NCBI GenBank assembly: GCA_024278055.1
Contig: JAJRTY010000022.1
Coordinates: 1 to 44,269, forward strand
Direction of reading: 5' to 3'
DNA from: Alphaproteobacteria bacterium
GTDB taxonomy: Bacteria > Pseudomonadota > Alphaproteobacteria > Rhizobiales > JAJFHR01
DNA length: 44,269 bases
Below are positions 42,153 through 44,269 of the stretch, piece by piece. Position 1 is the stretch's first letter. Every line of letters begins with the position of its first letter. Under the pieces are notes generated by a model. The model searched no databases and had not been told where the DNA came from. It worked only from the letters and a program-made list of their open reading frames with translations. Made by a program: the position numbers and the translations under genes.

Positions 42153-42298
42153 GTGAACAGCTGTTTTTTTTAAACACGCTCATGTTTAACTCAGCGGTAG
42201 AGACGCAAGCCGATAAATTTGCGAAAACCCGGCATGTTGCCGGATTGTAGTCACGGACCCCTCAGAGTTTGAAGGGTCCATTAATTGGGAGAGAGTAA
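42153..42298 (+). promoter_or_regulatory. Hairpin-rich region before the binding-protein gene
   Basis: Between the ATPase and binding-protein genes there are a short palindrome AACAGCTGTT followed by a T-run (a possible weak terminator), a 6-bp hairpin (CCGGCA/TGCCGG, 42229-42243) and a second stem GGACCC/GGGTCC (42255-42279). A GGGAGAG ribosome binding site follows. The binding-protein gene may have its own promoter and a structured leader. Confidence 0.4.
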
Positions 42299-43387
42299 AT
42301 GAATAAAACGCTCAAATATGGCATTTCCGCAGCTGTTGCGGTTTTTGTCGGTCTCGGCGCTTCTGCCTGGGCCAAAGAACTTACTATCGTTTCATGGGGG
42401 GGTGCTTATACTAAAAGTCAAATCAAAGCATATCACGAACCTTACACAGCCATGACCGGTACAAAAATCAACTCAGAAGACTATTCCGGTGGTCTGGCTG
42501 AAGTGAAAGCCCAGGTTGAATCAAAGAATGTCAAATGGGACATTGTTGATGTGGAACTTTCAGATGCCATTCGCGGGTGTGATGAAGGCATTCTTGAACC
42601 AATCGATCCATCCATACTTCCACCAGCACCTGATGGTACGCCAGCCACCAAAGATTTTATCGATGGTGCAATTAGCGAATGTGCTGTTGCCAATATCGTC
42701 TGGTCAACCATTTATGCCTATGACAAAACCAAGTTCAAAGGCAATGCTCCGAAGACTATGGCTGATTTCTTTAATGTCAAAGACTTCCCCGGCAAACGCG
42801 GCATGCGCAAAGGTCCAAAGCCAAATCTTGAATTTGCTCTGATGGCCGATGGTGTTGCACCTGGTGATGTATACAAAATGCTCAGCACACCAGAAGGTGT
42901 TGATCGCGCTTTTGCCAAACTTGACCTGCTCAAGGACGATGTCGTCTGGTGGGAAGCTGGCGCTCAGCCTCCTCAACTTCTTGCTGATGGCGAAGTTACC
43001 ATGACCACAGCGTATAATGGTCGTATTTTCGGCGCGGTTGCTTCTGAAGGCAAACCTTTTGAAATCGTCTGGGATGGTCAGATTCTTGATCTGGACCTTT
43101 TCGTCATTCCCAAAGGTGCGCCAAACAAAGAAGAAGCATTGAAATTCATTGCTTTTGCAACCGATACCCAACGTCTTGCTGATCAGGCCAAATACATTTC
43201 TTATGGCCCTGCCCGTAAGTCTTCCGGTGCTCTGGTTGGTAAATTCCAGGACGGAAAAATTGACATGGCTCCGCATATGCCAACGGCTGCTGCGAACATG
43301 AAGGTTTCCCTTCTGAACGACTTTGCATTCTGGGCCGATAACCAGGATCAGCTTAACGAGCGTTTCACCGCTTGGCTGGCTAAATAA
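42299..43387 (+). CDS. Polyamine-type ABC transporter substrate-binding protein (PotD-like)
   Basis: This 362-residue periplasmic protein has a signal peptide ending at about residue 25 (SAWA). The mature N-terminus reads KELTIVSWGGAYTKSQIKAY, the SBP_bac_8/PotD pattern. KWDIVDVELSDAIRGCDEG, WSTIYAYDKTKF and GEVTMTTAYNGRIFGA follow. Family members bind spermidine, putrescine or related cationic and amidine compounds. Codon use favours GGT and similar codons, a sign of high expression. It follows the ATPase and is itself followed by a stem-loop and then the first permease gene. Ligand not determined. Confidence 0.93.
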   Translation: MNKTLKYGISAAVAVFVGLGASAWAKELTIVSWGGAYTKSQIKAYHEPYTAMTGTKINSEDYSGGLAEVKAQVESKNVKWDIVDVELSDAIRGCDEGILEPIDPSILPPAPDGTPATKDFIDGAISECAVANIVWSTIYAYDKTKFKGNAPKTMADFFNVKDFPGKRGMRKGPKPNLEFALMADGVAPGDVYKMLSTPEGVDRAFAKLDLLKDDVVWWEAGAQPPQLLADGEVTMTTAYNGRIFGAVASEGKPFEIVWDGQILDLDLFVIPKGAPNKEEALKFIAFATDTQRLADQAKYISYGPARKSSGALVGKFQDGKIDMAPHMPTAAANMKVSLLNDFAFWADNQDQLNERFTAWLAK

Positions 43388-43403
43388 ATATACGCAACGA
43401 CTG

Positions 43404-43424
43404 GGGCGGGGAATATCCCCGCCC
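43404..43424 (+). terminator. Stem-loop between binding protein and permease
   Basis: A perfect 9-bp, G+C-rich stem (GGGCGGGGA at 43404-43412, TCCCCGCCC at 43416-43424, loop ATA) starts 17 bases after the binding-protein stop and is followed by TTGTTAT. The T-tract is weak, so it may stabilise the upstream mRNA or terminate partially before the permease gene. Confidence 0.7.
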
Positions 43425-43495
43425 TTGTTATCTGTCTGGGAGAATTGCCAGCTATTAGCATAGGTGGTGATTGACAACTTGAAAGGCTGGGGCCC

Positions 43496-44269
43496 ATGGT
43501 CGATACGACCTTAGATACGGCGAAAAAAACCGATGGTCTACTGACCGATGATGGCCAGTCGCTCAAGGCAAAGCTGGCGCTGGCCACCCGCCGCAACAAG
43601 ACCAAAGCCTTCCTGTTGGTCGCGCCTTTGCTTGTCTTTATTATTGTAACCTTTGTATGGCCCATCGGGGTTATGCTGTATCGCAGTATCAACAGCCCTC
43701 AGTTTACTGAAGCCTTTAGCAATACCGCTGTCGTCATTAAGGAATGGGATGGACAGGGCCTTCCCAGCGAGGAGGTTTTTGCAGCCTTTGTCGCTGACAT
43801 GGTGCAGGCGCGAAAAGACCGCACCATCGGTAAAGCTGGAACGCGCATCAATTATGAATTGCCGGGAACACGCAGTCTGTTCACCAGCACGGCGCGAAAA
43901 GCCAAAAATCTCGAAGCCCCGTTCAAGGAATCGCTGATTGCACTCAATGAAAAATGGGCAAACCCCGAAATCTGGGCGGCGATAAAACGGCTGTCGAGCC
44001 GCTATACTTTAAGTTTTTATCTGGCCTCGCTGGATCTCAAATATGACAAGTCCGGCGAGATTGTCGCCCAACCTGAAGAACGGCAGATATATGTAACCCT
44101 GTTTTTGCGAACATTCTGGATCAGCGGACTGGTGATGCTATTCACCATAATCCTGGGCTATCCTGTTGCCTATCTGCTGTCGGTTTTACCGCTTCGGACC
44201 AGTAATCTTTTGATGATCATGGTGCTGCTGCCGTTCTGGACGTCGCTTCTGGTGCGCACAACGGCGTGG
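43496..44269 (+). CDS. Polyamine-type ABC transporter permease (PotB-like), 3'-truncated by window end
   Basis: The frame is open from the ATG at 43496 to the right edge (258 codons). An AAAGG ribosome binding site precedes it. A roughly 35-residue cytosolic N-terminus is followed by TM1 (about residues 40-68, AFLLVAPLLVFIIVTFVWPI). A soluble stretch of about 135 residues (to about 205) then precedes TM2 (TFWISGLVMLFTIILGYPVA), and FWTSLLVRTTAW at the edge begins the permease core. This long periplasmic insertion between TM1 and TM2 is absent from classic PotB. The missing part should carry the remaining helices and the EAA loop, probably followed by a PotC-like gene. Confidence 0.88.
   Translation, partial: MVDTTLDTAKKTDGLLTDDGQSLKAKLALATRRNKTKAFLLVAPLLVFIIVTFVWPIGVMLYRSINSPQFTEAFSNTAVVIKEWDGQGLPSEEVFAAFVADMVQARKDRTIGKAGTRINYELPGTRSLFTSTARKAKNLEAPFKESLIALNEKWANPEIWAAIKRLSSRYTLSFYLASLDLKYDKSGEIVAQPEERQIYVTLFLRTFWISGLVMLFTIILGYPVAYLLSVLPLRTSNLLMIMVLLPFWTSLLVRTTAW

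Overview
The window looks like chromosomal DNA of an alphaproteobacterium, most likely a Hyphomicrobiales-type (rhizobial-order) heterotroph of moderate G+C, judged by eye at about half. The best taxonomic evidence is the tRNA-His gene at 23409-23485. It has no encoded G-1, a G1-U72 pair, discriminator A73 and an encoded CCA, which is the idiosyncratic alphaproteobacterial form. A class I lysyl-tRNA synthetase, PleC/PdhS-style soluble PAS histidine kinases, a small protein resembling a rhizobial DUF family, and G+C-rich palindromic intergenic repeats agree with this. No phage, integrase, transposase, CRISPR array or plasmid gene was seen.

Layout. (1) 1-9739 is a transport and catabolism block. 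A minus-strand tripartite tricarboxylate transporter operon (tctC, terminator, tctB, tctA) continues into a fumarylacetoacetate-hydrolase-family gene and a ketopantoate-reductase-like gene cut by the left edge. It diverges from an L-aspartate dehydrogenase gene (nadX). Next come a TAXI-type TRAP binding protein, a terminator, a fused TRAP permease and a UspA protein. (2) 9740-23500 is mostly housekeeping and envelope functions: lysK, a DinG-like helicase, a TerB-like protein, a fatty acid hydroxylase/sterol desaturase family protein, a periplasmic amino-acid-type binding protein, a GspE_N-glycosyltransferase fusion, a radical SAM protein, a class III aminotransferase, a conserved hypothetical protein, an FMN-dependent hydroxy-acid dehydrogenase and tRNA-His. 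(3) 23600-34400 is rich in signalling and shows gene decay. It holds a small conserved protein, a class V aminotransferase remnant with a large internal deletion, a four-PAS histidine kinase, a short-chain dehydrogenase, a SulP transporter without a STAS domain, a methyltransferase broken at an A6 run, an orphan Fe3+-type ABC permease, and a response regulator beside a second PAS kinase. (4) 34500-40800 has an overlapping pair (M24/creatinase-fold protein lacking most metal ligands, plus a nitrilase-family amidase), a perfect 38-bp inverted repeat, acetoacetate-CoA ligase and an AsmA protein. (5) 41000-44269 is a polyamine-type ABC importer (ATPase, binding protein, first permease), cut by the right edge.

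The most interesting recurrent pattern is that three unrelated uptake systems (TTT, TRAP-TAXI, ABC) each place the binding-protein gene directly before a stem-loop, with the permease genes downstream. This suggests convergent use of partial termination to make more binding protein than membrane protein. The most testable functional oddity is the pita-bread-fold protein that keeps only one of five M24 metal ligands and is translationally overlapped with an amidase. I did not find an obviously new defence or mobile system.
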